A stretch of 64,000 bases of DNA, taken from NCBI RefSeq assembly GCF_051622035.1, contig NC_135360.1, forward strand, positions 13,568,001-13,632,000. The letters run 5' to 3'. Under the pieces are notes generated by a model that worked only from the letters and a program-made list of their open reading frames with translations, made no database searches and had not been told where the DNA came from. This document shows positions 12,615-25,345 of the stretch, in pieces. The position numbers were made by a program, and so were the translations under genes. This DNA is from Arctopsyche grandis. Its lineage: Eukaryota > Arthropoda > Insecta > Trichoptera > Hydropsychidae. Position 1 is the stretch's first letter. Every line of letters begins with the position of its first letter.

Positions 12615-13702
12615 TGTGGCGGCTCGCTTATACGACATGGTCGAGTTTGGTTGCCTTCCTGCGAGTGGGGACCAACCCGGCTGGGTTCGGAGAGCCGCTA
12701 CCCACTCTGTCTTCAGCTGTCATATAATAAACACGTGCATTAACATGCCAGTCGTCTCATTCGTTCATCCTCCATACTGGTGACCCCCGACATCGAGCCA
12801 CGCAGCCTCGATCAATTTCAACATGCCGCTCATCCCTGCCTCGCCGAGCCAGGTGGGGAAGCTACCCGCCGCGCCCCCATCGCCATCAACAGAGCGCGTC
12901 GCGGCCCGCGGGTGACAATAAACGAGCAGACACGGCTACCTACCTACCTACCTACCGACTGGAGTCCAGCCAACGTCGATGACAGGTGCTTTAAAATGGG
13001 GGAGCGAATGAGACGACGATCTTGACAGCTGGATGTGGAGTCATGCGCGATCCACTACACATAGAACGGTCATCCAGCACCACAAGACATACACCACCTC
13101 AGCACCATCATCATCATCATCATCAAGGCCCCGTCCGTTCCCACGAGCGTCGTCACGCCGAGACGGGCGGTAGCGCTACAACACCTCCACGAGCCACAAC
13201 GACTCACAGTCCAGCTCGGAGTATCATCAACCACATCGATGCCCCTGACGCCCCCGCCGCCCCACCAACCGACATCAGCCTCGGAAGAGCGGCGCCGCCG
13301 CAGCATCGCATCGCATCGGCGCGACCATCGGACCACCCACCGTCCTGCTCGCGACGTCACCGCCCTCGAATCAACCGACCATTCAGGGCGGTACACCTAT
13401 GTACACAGCGGATGACCCACGTCAACAATTTTTTTTCTCCCCACGTAATAATTTTTTCTCTTTGTGTAACAATAATTTTTTTCTTTTGTAAAATTTGTTT
13501 CTTTGTAATTTTGGTATCGCTGATGCTGGGGGGGGAGTGATGTGGCGGCTCGCTTATACGACATGGTCGAGTTTGGTTGCCTTCCTGCGAGTGGGGACCA
13601 ACCCGGCTGGGTTCGGAGAGCCGCTACCCACTCTGTCTTCAGCTGTCATATAATAAACACGTGCATTAACATGCCAGTCGTCTCATTCGTTCATCCTCCA
13701 TA
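12615..13702 (+). mobile_element. Miniature LTR retrotransposon (TRIM-like), two apparently identical 162-bp LTRs
   Basis: LTR 1 spans 12615-12776 and LTR 2 spans 13541-13702. By eye I see no difference between them. Each starts TGTGGCGG and carries an AATAAA signal. Directly after LTR 1 is a primer-binding-site-like TGGTGACCCCCG, and directly before LTR 2 a polypurine tract (GGGGGGGGAGTGA). AATT flanks both sides (12611-12614 and 13703-13706), a 4-bp target duplication. The 760-bp interior is GC-rich with no gag or pol. It holds two adjacent open frames, 12780-13025 and a 172-aa His-rich frame 13022-13540, neither recognisable. Mobilisation would need proteins from another element. Confidence 0.9.
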
Positions 13703-13947
13703 AATTTACCATGTTCATTTTGATTCCTTTGATCTTACCAAAATTACATAATGGGTGGTTTGAGTTGAATTTTTTTAAATTGATTTTAAAGAATCGAAAT
13801 TTTATTTCCCAAGCATGAGCTAATTATGTGTTTTTCTCCATCCACCATCCAGAATTTAATGTCTTTGATTGTTAATTGATAATAATTTAATGAATTTAAT
13901 GTTAATGTCCATCTACCACTGATATAATGTCTAAAGGTAAACGGACT

Positions 13948-14177
13948 ACTAGTCATATGTGAACCAGTCACAAGACAACCGGTCGCTCTAGATTGGTCAC
14001 ACGTGATCACCCGTCACACTAAAACTGGTCACACCCTAAAATCGGTCACGAGAAAACTGGTTGACCGATTTTAGGGTGTGACCAGTTTTCTCGTGACCAG
14101 TTTTAGTGTGACGGGTGATCACGTGTGACCGATCTAGAGCGAACAGTTGTCCTGTGACCAGTTCACATTTGACTAGT
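13948..14177. mobile_element. Foldback element of GGTCAC-rich repeats
   Basis: A long imperfect palindrome. ACTAGTCATATGTGAAC on the left pairs with GTTCACATTTGACTAGT on the right, and the arms of about 115 bp meet near 14063. Each arm contains several 17-20 bp units ending in GGTCAC, and two of these units are swapped in order between arms. No coding potential. Confidence 0.8.
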
Positions 14178-14183
14178 AATCAC

Positions 14184-14285
14184 TAGTCACCGGAGCCTGA
14201 GGGGGCCGTGTATTGTTCAAAGGTTGTAAATGCATTGTTAAAGGTTTGCCGAACAATGGATAGCACTGTGACTATCCTACCTCTA
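14184..14285. mobile_element. MITE-1 copy (hAT-type), shortened
   Basis: Starts TAGTCACCGG and ends CCTACCTCTA, with GTAATCAC before (14176-14183) and GTAACCAC after (14286-14293), an 8-bp duplication with one change. It contains the family core GTAAATGCATTGTTAAAGGT but lacks much of the second arm of the 133-bp form. Confidence 0.8.
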
Positions 14286-14305
14286 GTAACCACCGAACTG
14301 TCTAA

Positions 14306-15094
14306 ACGTCTGTTCATACTTAACAGCACTGCACGGCTTTAGCACTGTACGACTCCGTTTCAAATATGTCATTTTATTACATTTCTATTCATATGTACCT
14401 ACACGTCGCGGTCACGTCACGTTTACAGCAATTTGGCCGAGTGCAAGGCAAAATCGGCTTACTTATACATTACAGGCCATGACGATACGGCGCAATATTG
14501 TCGAGTACTTACAATATGAATGCATACACGTGCATTCGTAGCTACGCGTCAGAATACAAGTTAGCAAAAATGTTTCGACGTTTATCGAACGAAAAATTAT
14601 GTATAATCACGCTGTTGTTGGAAGAAGAAGCTCAAGAAGGCAATTAAAAAGCACGGAGACGTTTTGATGTGCATCCCATGTTAAAAAATAGAAAAACCGA
14701 AGGAGAGTTTTGGACACTGTATAAGGAGCTTGTGGATGATTTTTTTTAAATATTTCTGTAAAAAATTTAATTTTTTTTTAAATATTTCCATGTCGAAAGA
14801 TTGAACAGCTGTCAACCTTTACTATCGATAATTGGTCCAAAACGGCAAAGCAGCAGACTCATGGCACGTAATTCGCGTGTATATTTCCACGATGGCCATA
14901 AAAACGGATACGATACGTTGACGGATGTTGCTGTAAGGTATGAACAGGAAATGTCGTGTACTGCTGTAAGCCTGCCGTGGCGTAAACGTGACGGTTGGTA
15001 TGAATATACCCATACAAAATGTACCAAAGAATACTTTTCGTACGGCCGGATACCTGCTGAAGTCGGTACGTGCTGACTAGGTATGAACAGACGT
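14306..15094 (+). mobile_element. PIF/Harbinger transposon relic, 789 bp
   Basis: TIRs ACGTCTGTTCATAC and GTATGAACAGACGT are flanked by TAA on both sides (14303-14305 and 15095-15097). The interior, from 14572, encodes the N-terminal part of a Harbinger-type (DDE_Tnp_4) transposase with stops: RRRFDVHPMLKNRKTEGEFW, then TLYKELVDD and FFKYF. The catalytic part is deleted. The right end lies only 172 bp before the TRIAP1 start codon. Confidence 0.85.
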
Positions 15095-15194
15095 TAAAAT
15101 GTATAAAATGTTGGTCGACATTTTGAGTGTTTGGGTATGAGTGACGATGATGGCAGTGGTGGGGGCGGGAGTGTGCGTATAGTGTCAGGTGCGA

Positions 15195-15202
15195 TATCGA
15201 TA
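15195..15202. promoter_or_regulatory. DRE motif (TATCGATA) before TRIAP1
   Basis: An exact palindromic TATCGATA lies 65 bp upstream of the TRIAP1 ATG. In Drosophila this is the DREF site found in housekeeping promoters. No TATA box is visible at the expected place. Confidence 0.5.
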
Positions 15203-15224
15203 TTCCTCGTTCGCATCCTTTTAG

Positions 15225-15593
<369 letters not shown>

Positions 15594-16195
15594 CAGTTTG
15601 GAATAATAATATGTTTCACCAATCCACTCAGCTTGATTAAGAAGGCTTGGAACAATCGCAAACGTGGAGTCAACAGTGGAAAGATTAAGCAGAATGGCGA
15701 AGATAGTATTAGATCAGTGGATGTTATTGCTAAAGTTTAATTCCATCTAATAAATATATTACATGTTTCAAATGCACTTAGCTCTGCACTCTAGTTATTT
15801 ATTAGATTGTGTGTATAATATATGTATAGTATAATATATTTGTGTTGATGAATAAAAAGTATTTTCTTGAATGTGAATTATGTTTTATTTATTTGGGGAA
15901 TTCCTTATTTTGGTAATAAGAGATTTTATTTTATTAGAAATATGTTTATTTCACCATTACGTAATTCTAAGGTTATATCAATTATTACAATCCACCTTAT
16001 CAGTTGAAATGCCATGTCAATAATATACTAAAAGTATCGCAAACTAATTACAAACAATGTTAACTGATTGCGTATATAAATAATTATCTAAGGTGAATTT
16101 AAAAAGACTTATGTACACTTTCAAAAAGTGAAGAAATATTCAATTTATAAGAAAATTTGTAATTTCAAAATTCAGTCGATCTATATATTTCAGGA

Positions 16196-18559
16196 TTATC
16201 GTTGACTTGTGTCACGGGGTCTATAAGCAATGCCTCTACTCTTCATATCTCTGATTATTCCGGCTGGCAATCGACCCGACACAGATATCGCATACACACC
16301 TTTAGTAAATCGGGCTAAAAATTAAAATTATTACATTGAACATACACATTATATTGCATATAAAAAAAATAAAATTTTAAGCATACTTATTCTTTGCCAC
16401 TTGCAAACCCAACTATCTTCAGGGCTCATGACAGCTATCATTCTAAAAAAACCACAACAGAGTTAGGGGATTATTGTCCATCCAGTGTAGGATAACACTG
16501 AGGTAAAACACATATACTGTCTTTTTCACCCATTTTGACCAATGGCATTTCGCGATTAGTGTTCTACTTTCTGCACGAAATGCTATTAGTCGAGAGGCGG
16601 CGAGGAAGATAGCATGTACGTTTTTCCTAAGCCTCTTTCTAGAGCTGACCAAGTATAATGCTCTAACACAAAAATTTTACTCTTAATCATTTTAGTTTCA
16701 CTTTACCTCAAATTTTCAGAAATTATGACATTTAAATAGTCCTACTTTAGTTCTAATAATAAAAACTAATATTGATAAAATTATTAGCAAATTAGCTTTT
16801 GCAGTGAATATATAAATATCAATTCATGTAAAACTACACTAATATTGATATAATCTCATGATTCTCTTACTTATATGACGGATTCGACAATTACGTAAAT
16901 GGAATTGGATAATATTACCCAAGAAACAAAAAAAAATGTTTTTTCCATAAAAATAAATAGGTCAATCAAATTGTCCTAGTTTTATTCAATAAACTGACAC
17001 GTACTTGACCATGTAATTTTATTTTTATTTTTATTTTATTAATTGAAAAATCGACAGACAGGATGTACATAGATATGTATAAAAAAACAAATAGTAAATA
17101 AATAATATATGTAACATCCGAGTCCAATAATAGATTTTTACAAAAATGAAAAAGATAAATATAAGGAAAACAAATTAAAAAGTAAAGAATAAAGGCATGA
17201 CAAAATATGTAGAACATTGCATAAACTAAAGTATTAAAATATTTGGAAAAGGTATAAGGTATAAAATAGAATATAAGAAGAAATTGAAATTTACAAATAT
17301 AAAACAAATGAAAAAGGTAAATACAAAATAAACAAATGAAAAGGAAAAGAATGAAAGCTATAATATGATTAAATAGCACATTACATAACTAAACTAAAGT
17401 ATAAAAATATTGGAAATATTGGAAAAATAGAATAGGAGAAGAAATGAATCAATCGGTCAAGATTCTCTTGATGTTAGACCTGAATTGATGTAGGGAAATA
17501 CCAAATAGATCAACCTCATTCAGCTCTCCGTTAAACATACGATAAACGCGCTGCAGATAAAAATATTTTTGGGAATTAGTATTGAAAGGATCAAGTGAAA
17601 AGAGTGCAACGCGTCTAGAGTACCGAACTGGGATTCTAAAATTAACCTTATTCAGTAAATCAGAACGATCAAGGAAACCATTTATGAGCTAAAAGAAGAA
17701 TATAGCATCAGTATGTCGTCGCCTGACAGAAAGATTGTTAAAAGAAAGGATTTTTAAAATGTCGGAAACAGTAGAATGGGTATAGGTAGGAAAAAGGTAG
17801 CGTAAGGATTTAATAAATTTAAGTTAAACTTTCTCAATACAATTAATATGGGATAAATAAAAAGGTGACCAGATAATTGAGGCAAATTCAAGGTGAGACC
17901 TTACAAAGGAAAAATAAAGTAATTTTAGTACATAAGGATCATTAAAGGGTTTTGTTGAGCGGAGTAGGAATCCATGTAATGTGAAACCTTGTATTTTTCC
18001 ATAAGCGGTAATAAGTCACATAAAAAATATAATTAATAATCTATCAAATATGACCCATAAACAATCTGAATGAAACAGAAATATTAATTGCATATATTAC
18101 TTTCATGCTATTGTCATTTTGATTTCCAGTTTTTACAATTCCGAACAGATATTAAAAAAAATCTGCCGAACGTTTTTAAAGAGGACATGTCCAAGAGAAT
18201 TCGGATCAAAGTACACACACACATGTGAAATATTCAATTAAAGAAATTTAATTATACCCATCAAAATTATTACTCGTACAGTCATAAACATTGTCCTTAT
18301 TATTTTTCATTCTTAAAAACTCTTCACAGTTGTCGCATCCGTCATATTCAAATTGGTCTAAAGTCTGCAATAAAATCAAAGCGTTAAGAAAATGCGTAAT
18401 TCTATGCAACAACAATTTTTAGGTTATTTTCGCTTAGTTAACTAATATCACTAAGTGATGATGAAGTATATACTAAGAATATACAACAACCTTAATTAAT
18501 GAACAAACAAGGCATGCTCTGAGGCCTCGTAGGTCCTTGGGTACTGTTTCCACCGACAT
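16196..18559 (-). CDS. SUPT4H1: Transcription elongation factor Spt4, 4 small exons
   Basis: Zinc-finger subunit of DSIF (Spt4-Spt5), which controls RNA polymerase II pausing and elongation. Exons on the minus strand: 18559-18491, 18364-18258, 16442-16387 and 16314-16196, giving 116 aa against 117 in human. The start is [20 protein letters not shown]. The four zinc ligands are C16/C19 (CLVC) and C33/C36 (CDNC). Further conserved blocks are [38 protein letters not shown] and [15 protein letters not shown]. The exons are short and easily missed. Introns are 126 bp, 1,815 bp and 72 bp, and the long one contains a LINE relic in the same orientation. No frame breaks. Confidence 0.95.
17017..17995 (-). 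mobile_element. LINE 3' region relic inside the Spt4 intron
   Basis: The minus strand from about 17995 to 17450 encodes a reverse-transcriptase C-terminal part with two or more stops: [24 protein letters not shown][13 protein letters not shown] and [19 protein letters not shown]. It is followed by an AT-rich 3' region and ends in an (AAAAT)n tail read on the minus strand (17017-17040). It is the same general type as the fragment at 1-600. Confidence 0.8.
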
Positions 18560-18849
18560 TTCGAATTTTGACTTTACACTACTATCTGACAGCTGTCGAA
18601 TGCTACCGTTGCTCTCACTCTCGCCTCATCACACTTATGCCAACATATGCAATTCTACAACAGTGCTACCATCGTGTCAAGTAAAATACAATCAAATACG
18701 AACAGCATATAAAACTGCAAATACTTCCGAATACTTCAACCATAGCGTGAGAAATCATGTACAAATTATATAAGACTGGTGTGGCGCATTGAAGCCACCT
18801 GTCAGGTGACATTATTCATTATTTTGTTATTATTATTATCTATCCATTT

Positions 18850-19083
18850 CAGTGGTGGCTCGTGAGAATTCATAGAGGGGGGGGGGGGGGGGCTGCAGAC
18901 ATTAATCGGGATGTAATAGGTCGTTGACCATACCGATGATCAAATGCAGACAAAAATAGCATGCACATGTACTATACTGGGAGGCTGCAGCCCTGCAGCC
19001 CATATGGATGGCAAAAATAGCATGCATTTGTACTATACTGGGAGGACTGTAGCCCCGCAGCCCATAGAGACGAGCCTCCACTG
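18850..19083. mobile_element. hAT MITE with perfect 8-bp duplication
   Basis: Left end CAGTGGTGGCTCGTGA, right end GACGAGCCTCCACTG, flanked by ATCCATTT on both sides (18842-18849 and 19084-19091). It holds a run of about 16 G near 18880 and an internal direct duplication of about 60 bp (two units starting CAAAAATAGCATGCA). Confidence 0.93.
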
Positions 19084-19174
19084 ATCCATTTATATAATGT
19101 ATTTATTATAATAATAAATCTAATATATAAAAATAAATATAAGGTATTTATTAAGAAGTAATGCGGCTCGCACT

Positions 19175-19391
19175 CAGTGCCAGTTTTAGGGGGGGGGCTA
19201 GGTCGGGCGGCGCCAGAGGGCGCCAAATAAGTTAGGGCGCTGAACGATGCACCAAAGGCGCTTTAAAATTTAAAATTAGAGTGCCAAAAGCTATTCAAAA
19301 ATTTAGACTAGAGCGCCAAAGGCGAAAGTTCTTTCTAAGGATGTTTAAAAAAAGTTGCCCGAGGGCGCCACCGGGTGTAAGGCCGACACTG
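19175..19391. mobile_element. Second hAT MITE with perfect 8-bp duplication
   Basis: Left end CAGTGCCAGTTTTAGG, right end AAGGCCGACACTG, flanked by CTCGCACT (19167-19174 and 19392-19399). The interior repeats GGGCGCC/AGAGCGCCAAAGGCG blocks. It lies 91 bp from the preceding hAT MITE but is of a different family. Confidence 0.92.
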
Positions 19392-19704
19392 CTCGCACTT
19401 TACACTTAAAACCAATTTTGACCAGAAATCGGCTACTCATCGGTGCTGTGGTTACAAAAAAGGCTCAGCGATGCCAATTTGATAAATTTAATAACATCTA
19501 AAGACCAGCGAAAATATAAAAAAATAACGCGCGCGAATATTAATTTTAGCACTTGAGATATATATTGACATACATATGTAGTCGAAACGTAATGATTTTT
19601 GAGTGAATCGCTAGTTGTACTATCATACAAGTACCTTATTATTATATTACTGTTATTGCTAACAAAGCCCCACAATCCATGCAAAATGGCACGACGTGGC
19701 AACG

Positions 19705-19850
19705 GGTTCCACGATAAAACGTTTTACGACAAAATGCTTCCAACAGCATGTGCACTACGAAATGTTCTCGACAAAACGTTCACAGACGAAACGTTCACAA
19801 ACGAAATGTTCCCGACAATACGTTCGCAAACGAAACATTCCGAAATGTTC
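19705..19850. repeat. Degenerate minisatellite, 15-16 bp unit
   Basis: Loosely repeated ACGAAACGTTCACAA-like units (ACGTTC or ATGTTC cores) occur about nine times. The short open frames here result from the repeat. Confidence 0.6.
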
Positions 19851-22372
19851 ATAGGTTATCAATACAGTTATTTAAAATAGAAAATAAAAGTTTTTCACGT
19901 CGTATCACGCAATGCCGTGCCACTGCACATGATCTTATAATAAAGACAAAGCTGAACATTTTTATAATATTTTATATAAACACGATATAGATATGTATAT
20001 GTATTTTAATGTGTGTATGTATATAAAATTAAAAATAATTCGCTTTTGAAAGGTAAACAATGATAAATGAACAAGTGTAAATTAATCATAAGAGAACAAC
20101 AAGTGTAAGTGTCTCTAAATTAATCATAAGAGAACCTACATGTGTATGTCCGTAGAACTGGCAACCTCAAAATTATTTTTTATTAAATCAAATCAAATAA
20201 TTTCTACACTATATGTACGATTCTAACAATGTATTTTAGTATTATTCTCCACCTACTCCTTTATTTGTTTCCAGAATACCATTATTAATCATTTTGTCTT
20301 TATTCATTTATACATTGTATAATTTATATAAGGAACATTGTATAGTGGAATGAGTTTTGTAAAATTTTGATTTAAATATAGTAATTAATATATTGGATGT
20401 ATGTATGTATAGCAGTATTACGTACATTATAGAAGTTTATTGAACGTGTAGTTCATGAATTATGTATGTGTACTTAAATCATATTACGTTGGCAATTCTC
20501 CTTAATAATCCAATAATGATGTAAATGAAATAATTGGCAAAGGAAGGAGAGCATTTCTTCTCAGCTATTAGGAGCAGCGTGCAAATGCCAATTACAATTC
20601 ACCGATTTTATTGATTCTGAGAATCGTCCAGAGTAAAAGACGTTCACTGTTAATGTGATAGGAATGCATATATGTCCATTGCTATCGGGTCACAATGTCA
20701 AACCATCCATCATTCTACCGCGATACTTTGTAACGTGGTCTTATATACGTCCAAGGGTCAATATGATTATCAAAATCAAAATGACATGCCTGCTGTGATA
20801 ACAACAGGAGCTGCTCTTTATTAACTACACAGCATACAAGTTGCATATCTGAAATTAAGTAATGAAAACTCAAATTTAAATTAAATGTACATTCATTCAA
20901 AAAATATTATTGATACAAACTGAATTAAAAAATATACTTTGAAAATCTTTAATAATTAATCAGTAATATTAAATGGTTCAAACAATAATTTATTATGACT
21001 CTGAACGGTTTGTTTTTCGTCATTATTACAAGGTTTTTACAAGGCTTTATATAAGGTTTTTAATCTACATATGTACGTATGTACATACGTTAGTATCTGT
21101 GTATGTACATGTGTTTTTTTTTTATATTCCATAGATGAGCTATTTTTGAGCAAGTTTGAACGGCCGTTTGATTATAGAGTATTAAGAACACGTGCATTTA
21201 TGAACTCGATAATTTTTTTCATTCAAAAAACTGCCTTATAATTTCATAACCACGTACCTACACGCTATTTTTTTTCCTTCAACTACCATGACTCACTGGC
21301 TCAAGATTCAACGTTGCTACTTTATATTGCTACTAAGTGCAATTTTTTTCTCTCTCTTTTCGATCAAGTATAATGCTGGGAGCGTGTAATTATCTAATTT
21401 AAATTCTTCTGCGAAGGAATGTGTTCTGACTTTTCATACGAGAGAAAAATGCTCGCAGGTTAACCACAGTGAATATTAAACATTCACTCTGTGACATCGC
21501 TACGAGCAATTAAATATTTATTTCAATCAAAAGTACACTCATTTAATAAAAATACTATAAAAGTTGCTTCCGTAGTAACTGTAAATTTTCATATTTCGGT
21601 CGCCTCAATAAAAGTTACTCCAATTGGTGATCAACTTATTAGTGAGTACTATCTACCTGTAAAGACAGAAGAAAACTTGTCGTGATTTATAACAACTATA
21701 TAATTGTGAAACCACTTATTGCGATTTGCCACAGTATTAAAAATTAATTTCAAAAAGCAAAATCTTCTAAATATATTATGTGTATTATATATGTATTTTA
21801 TATGTACACATACATATGTACATATGTACATACAACCGCACGATTGAGACGGTAACTGTCTACTTTGGCTCCAATCTGTCTGCTACGTCAGTGTCAGAAC
21901 GCGACCACAATATTTTTTAATTGTTAGATACATGTTTCTGTGGTATTGAGATGGCAGTATCGTTAAATCAATTGAAAAATAAAATGTATGATTTAAATTC
22001 AAAGCATATTAGCATATTATCATAAAACGAGGCGAAGTGATTCACTTGAAGTGATATTATCCAACGGGTTTTAAAGGGTTTCTGGAAATCCTTTGGACAT
22101 GATTCAAAATTTAAGAAAACTTGCCACTTTAAAAATAAACTAGTGTTGTGTCCGTTGATTTTAACGGGTGGTTTCGGAAAGGAATTGATACACGAATTAA
22201 AATAAACTTATAGCGCTATATATACAATTTCAAGATTTGTATAGTTTTTGACAAAAATTATATGAATTTTTGGATTAAATAACGGGTTTCCGGAAACCCG
22301 TGGGAACCATTAGGGTGACACCACTGTGTATATTTACATATACAATTACATATTCATATATAATACATATAA
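19851..22372. other. AT-rich stretch without recognised genes
   Basis: Contains a direct duplication of about 20 bp (TAAATTAATCATAAGAGAAC, at about 20077 and 20117), palindromic TACATATGTA clusters near 21065 and 21800, and GGGTTTCCGGAAACCCG near 22286. I see no coding exon. Confidence 0.5.
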
Positions 22373-22648
22373 CACTGTTCGACACGAAAAATGGATCAGA
22401 GACGAAATATGACTTTTCTTATAGATCTATGCCCAGTAAACACGTTCTGGAAATTGACAGATTTTGAGACATCGACCGAACAACACCAAGGTATAGACAA
22501 ATCGCGCGATTTAAAAAACACATATATTTCCGAATCTCGAGCCAATCAACATTTTCTATTACCCGATTCGTATTCACTGGGCATAAATCTATAGGAAAAC
22601 CCATATCTCGTCTCTGAACCAAAAAAAGTCGTCATTTGTCGAACAGTG
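22373..22648. mobile_element. Foldback MITE with TAA duplication (Harbinger-like)
   Basis: Ends CACTGTTCGACA and TGTCGAACAGTG with TAA outside both (22370-22372 and 22649-22651). The arms stay similar for about 85 bp (for example ATAGATCTATGCCCAGTAAA left versus its complement right). The two reciprocal 67-aa open frames are the arms read on opposite strands. Confidence 0.8.
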
Positions 22649-22684
22649 TAATTTATAATACATATACGATTATACATATGTACA

Positions 22685-22960
22685 TAGCCAGCAGCATAAC
22701 TCGGTGGTTAAGCTTCTGCATGAGCTGATTTGGATTGAAAAGAATTTTTCTGAGTATACCTATCTGTAGTGCTGCTTGTCAGACTTGTATATTTGTGACT
22801 CCAGGTCGATCGCTTCCAATCAGAGTTTGCCAATTTTTCTGACTTCATTGATGAAACGGTTCCCGATTAAATTGGCTAAAAACATCCTTACCTACATACT
22901 GTCACCACTATTTGAGTATGATTAATGTACAATAAATTCATAGATGTCTCGTTAATTTCG
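22685..22960 (+). mobile_element. tRNA-derived SINE, copy 1 (diverged head)
   Basis: Begins AGCCAGCAGCATAACTCGGT, with an A-box-like TAACTCGGTGGTTAAGC. The body GTTTGTGACTCCAAGTCGAT (here TCCAGGTCGAT) and CAGAGTTTGCCAATTTT is shared with 35878-36195. The B box is decayed in this copy. Confidence 0.7.
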
Positions 22961-23043
22961 AGTATTCAGTGTCTCGTAATTCAGCGACTTGTGTAATAAA
23001 AATGCTGCATTGTTTGTAATAGGCCAGGAAGGCGCATTGGGGT

Positions 23044-23096
23044 TTACCCATTGATGTATAATACACCAATGTTATTATACATCAATGGGTTTACCT
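23044..23096. repeat. Inverted repeat next to (AT)n
   Basis: ACCCATTGATGTATAATA and TATTATACATCAATGGGT form an 18-bp perfect stem with a short loop, followed at once by the dinucleotide tract. Confidence 0.8.
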
Positions 23097-23097
23097 A

Positions 23098-23249
<152 letters not shown>

Positions 23250-23586
23250 TATAATTAGCTGTATGGTTAAAAAAAGTTGTTTTGTTGTAATTGCAGTTTG
23301 TTTTGAATTTTTTTTTGTAGGAAGCTGGTTGCTAAGGAAATCATTTGACATCACTACCATTAATATGATTGAACTCGATTTAAATAAAGTATAAATTCAA
23401 TAATAAGACATGCATATACATACATATGTATGTATAAGTATGTTTTACCCTTTTCGCTTTTTTAACGGTTTTTTTTTTATATTTTTTCCAATGGGAAATT
23501 GATGAATAAGAGCTATTAGCTTTAATTCCAATTAAATTTTATTTTACAGCAAAAACTTGACACCTTGATGAATGTGCGATAAAAAG

Positions 23587-23702
23587 CGATCGATTACACG
23601 CCTGAGGCAGATCAACGTGGTGATCACCTGAACACCTGGCCGAGGTGACTTACTCACCGGAGTCACTGCACTGAAGTGAACCGATTTTGTGTAATCGACC
23701 TG
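23587..23702. repeat. Short inverted-repeat element
   Basis: Arms TCGATTACAC and GTGTAATCGA lie about 100 bp apart around a GC-richer interior with CACCTGAACACCTGG-type repeats. It could be a decayed MITE. No clear duplication seen. Confidence 0.4.
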
Positions 23703-24354
23703 ATTACTCGTATTTTACATAGGTAAATACTTAACTAGAATGCTTCTTCACATTGTGTTTTCTTTAAAATACCCTCACACGATTTTTTTTACTTATTACG
23801 CTTTTCATTTTATCGTTGTTTTCTTTTCAAAGGTCACACAATAGACAAATGACGTTCGGAGCTACTTACGTACATGCAAATATGTATACATATGTATGTA
23901 TCGCAAACAAGCGTGTTTACCAAACGTCAGTTTATTTTCGAACGATCCCTTCAATTATGAATTCGATCGATTATTGATGTTGTTGTCCTCACTTTGAATC
24001 ACTTCTGACACTCAGTGACGTCAATGGAAGGTTACGCCATACAAAAATCATCCGATGACAATTTAAAATAGTACAACGTAAACCGAATGATAAGCTCGGG
24101 CTATCTCTGTCGTCATGATACTCTTCCAAGAATCTGCTGGAACCAATACGGGAGGAGATACAGATGCATGTATGTATGTATGTACATACATACATATAAT
24201 AGTATTTTACTCGGAAAAACACAAAATCTAGATATATACATACATACATATGTCTAGATATAGAAATCGGGGCACTATTCTCAATTTCTTAGAAAAAACA
24301 TTTTTATGAGCTTTACTTACTTTGAATACTGATTGAACGGTCTATTGTTATGTG

Positions 24355-24530
24355 TAGAGGTAGGACCGGAAGCGTGCCGTTCTTTGTTTATTGTTCGTTG
24401 TGCATTGTTCATTTTTATGATGAACCTTTGTTAAAGGTTCGCCGAACCTTTTTTTATTGCACTCTGGCTTTGTGAATAGACCCAAAACGCCGTGATTCCT
24501 GGAAAAAGCACGCTCTCTATCCGCCCTTTA
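24355..24530. mobile_element. MITE-1 copy, 176 bp form
   Basis: Starts TAGAGGTAGGACCGGAAGCG and ends CTCTATCCGCCCTTTA, with GTTATGTG on both sides (24347-24354 and 24531-24538). It carries the family core AAAGGTTCGCCGAACCTTT. Confidence 0.9.
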
Positions 24531-24899
24531 GTTATGTGCAACTATGTAGTGTTGTACCCGATGACAATCATCGCATGGATGTTGGCATATTAAGTTACTA
24601 AATAAAAATAAATTAAAAGAAAGTGTCGTTGGTCATGTGTTCGATCCCCATGCGGTCGAAATTTTTCAAATACTTCTCAAATATATTTAATTAAATATTT
24701 ATATTTAATTGTTTAATATGAAAAAAAATGGTAGAAACTACCTACATAAATATAAACAATATAAAACACCGATAAAAAAAATTAAATAATTGAATAAATT
24801 TTCAATAGATGGCGGTATATATTGAAGTTTTTCTTTTTTTATTGTATGCGTACATATACAGACCCATGACAGGTTGTTCTTACCACTAGCGTAATTTGA

Positions 24900-25345
<446 letters not shown>

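Noticed and set aside
13070-13396. Reverse-strand Gly/Met/Arg-rich frame in the TRIM interior
   Set aside because: Shadow of the His-rich GC-rich sequence; no conserved feature.
22391-22622. Pair of 67-aa frames on opposite strands
   Set aside because: They are the two complementary arms of a foldback MITE.
24620-24660. SINE or tRNA fragment (GTGTTCGATCCCCATGCGG)
   Set aside because: A lone B-box-like match without an A box or the body of the SINE found elsewhere.
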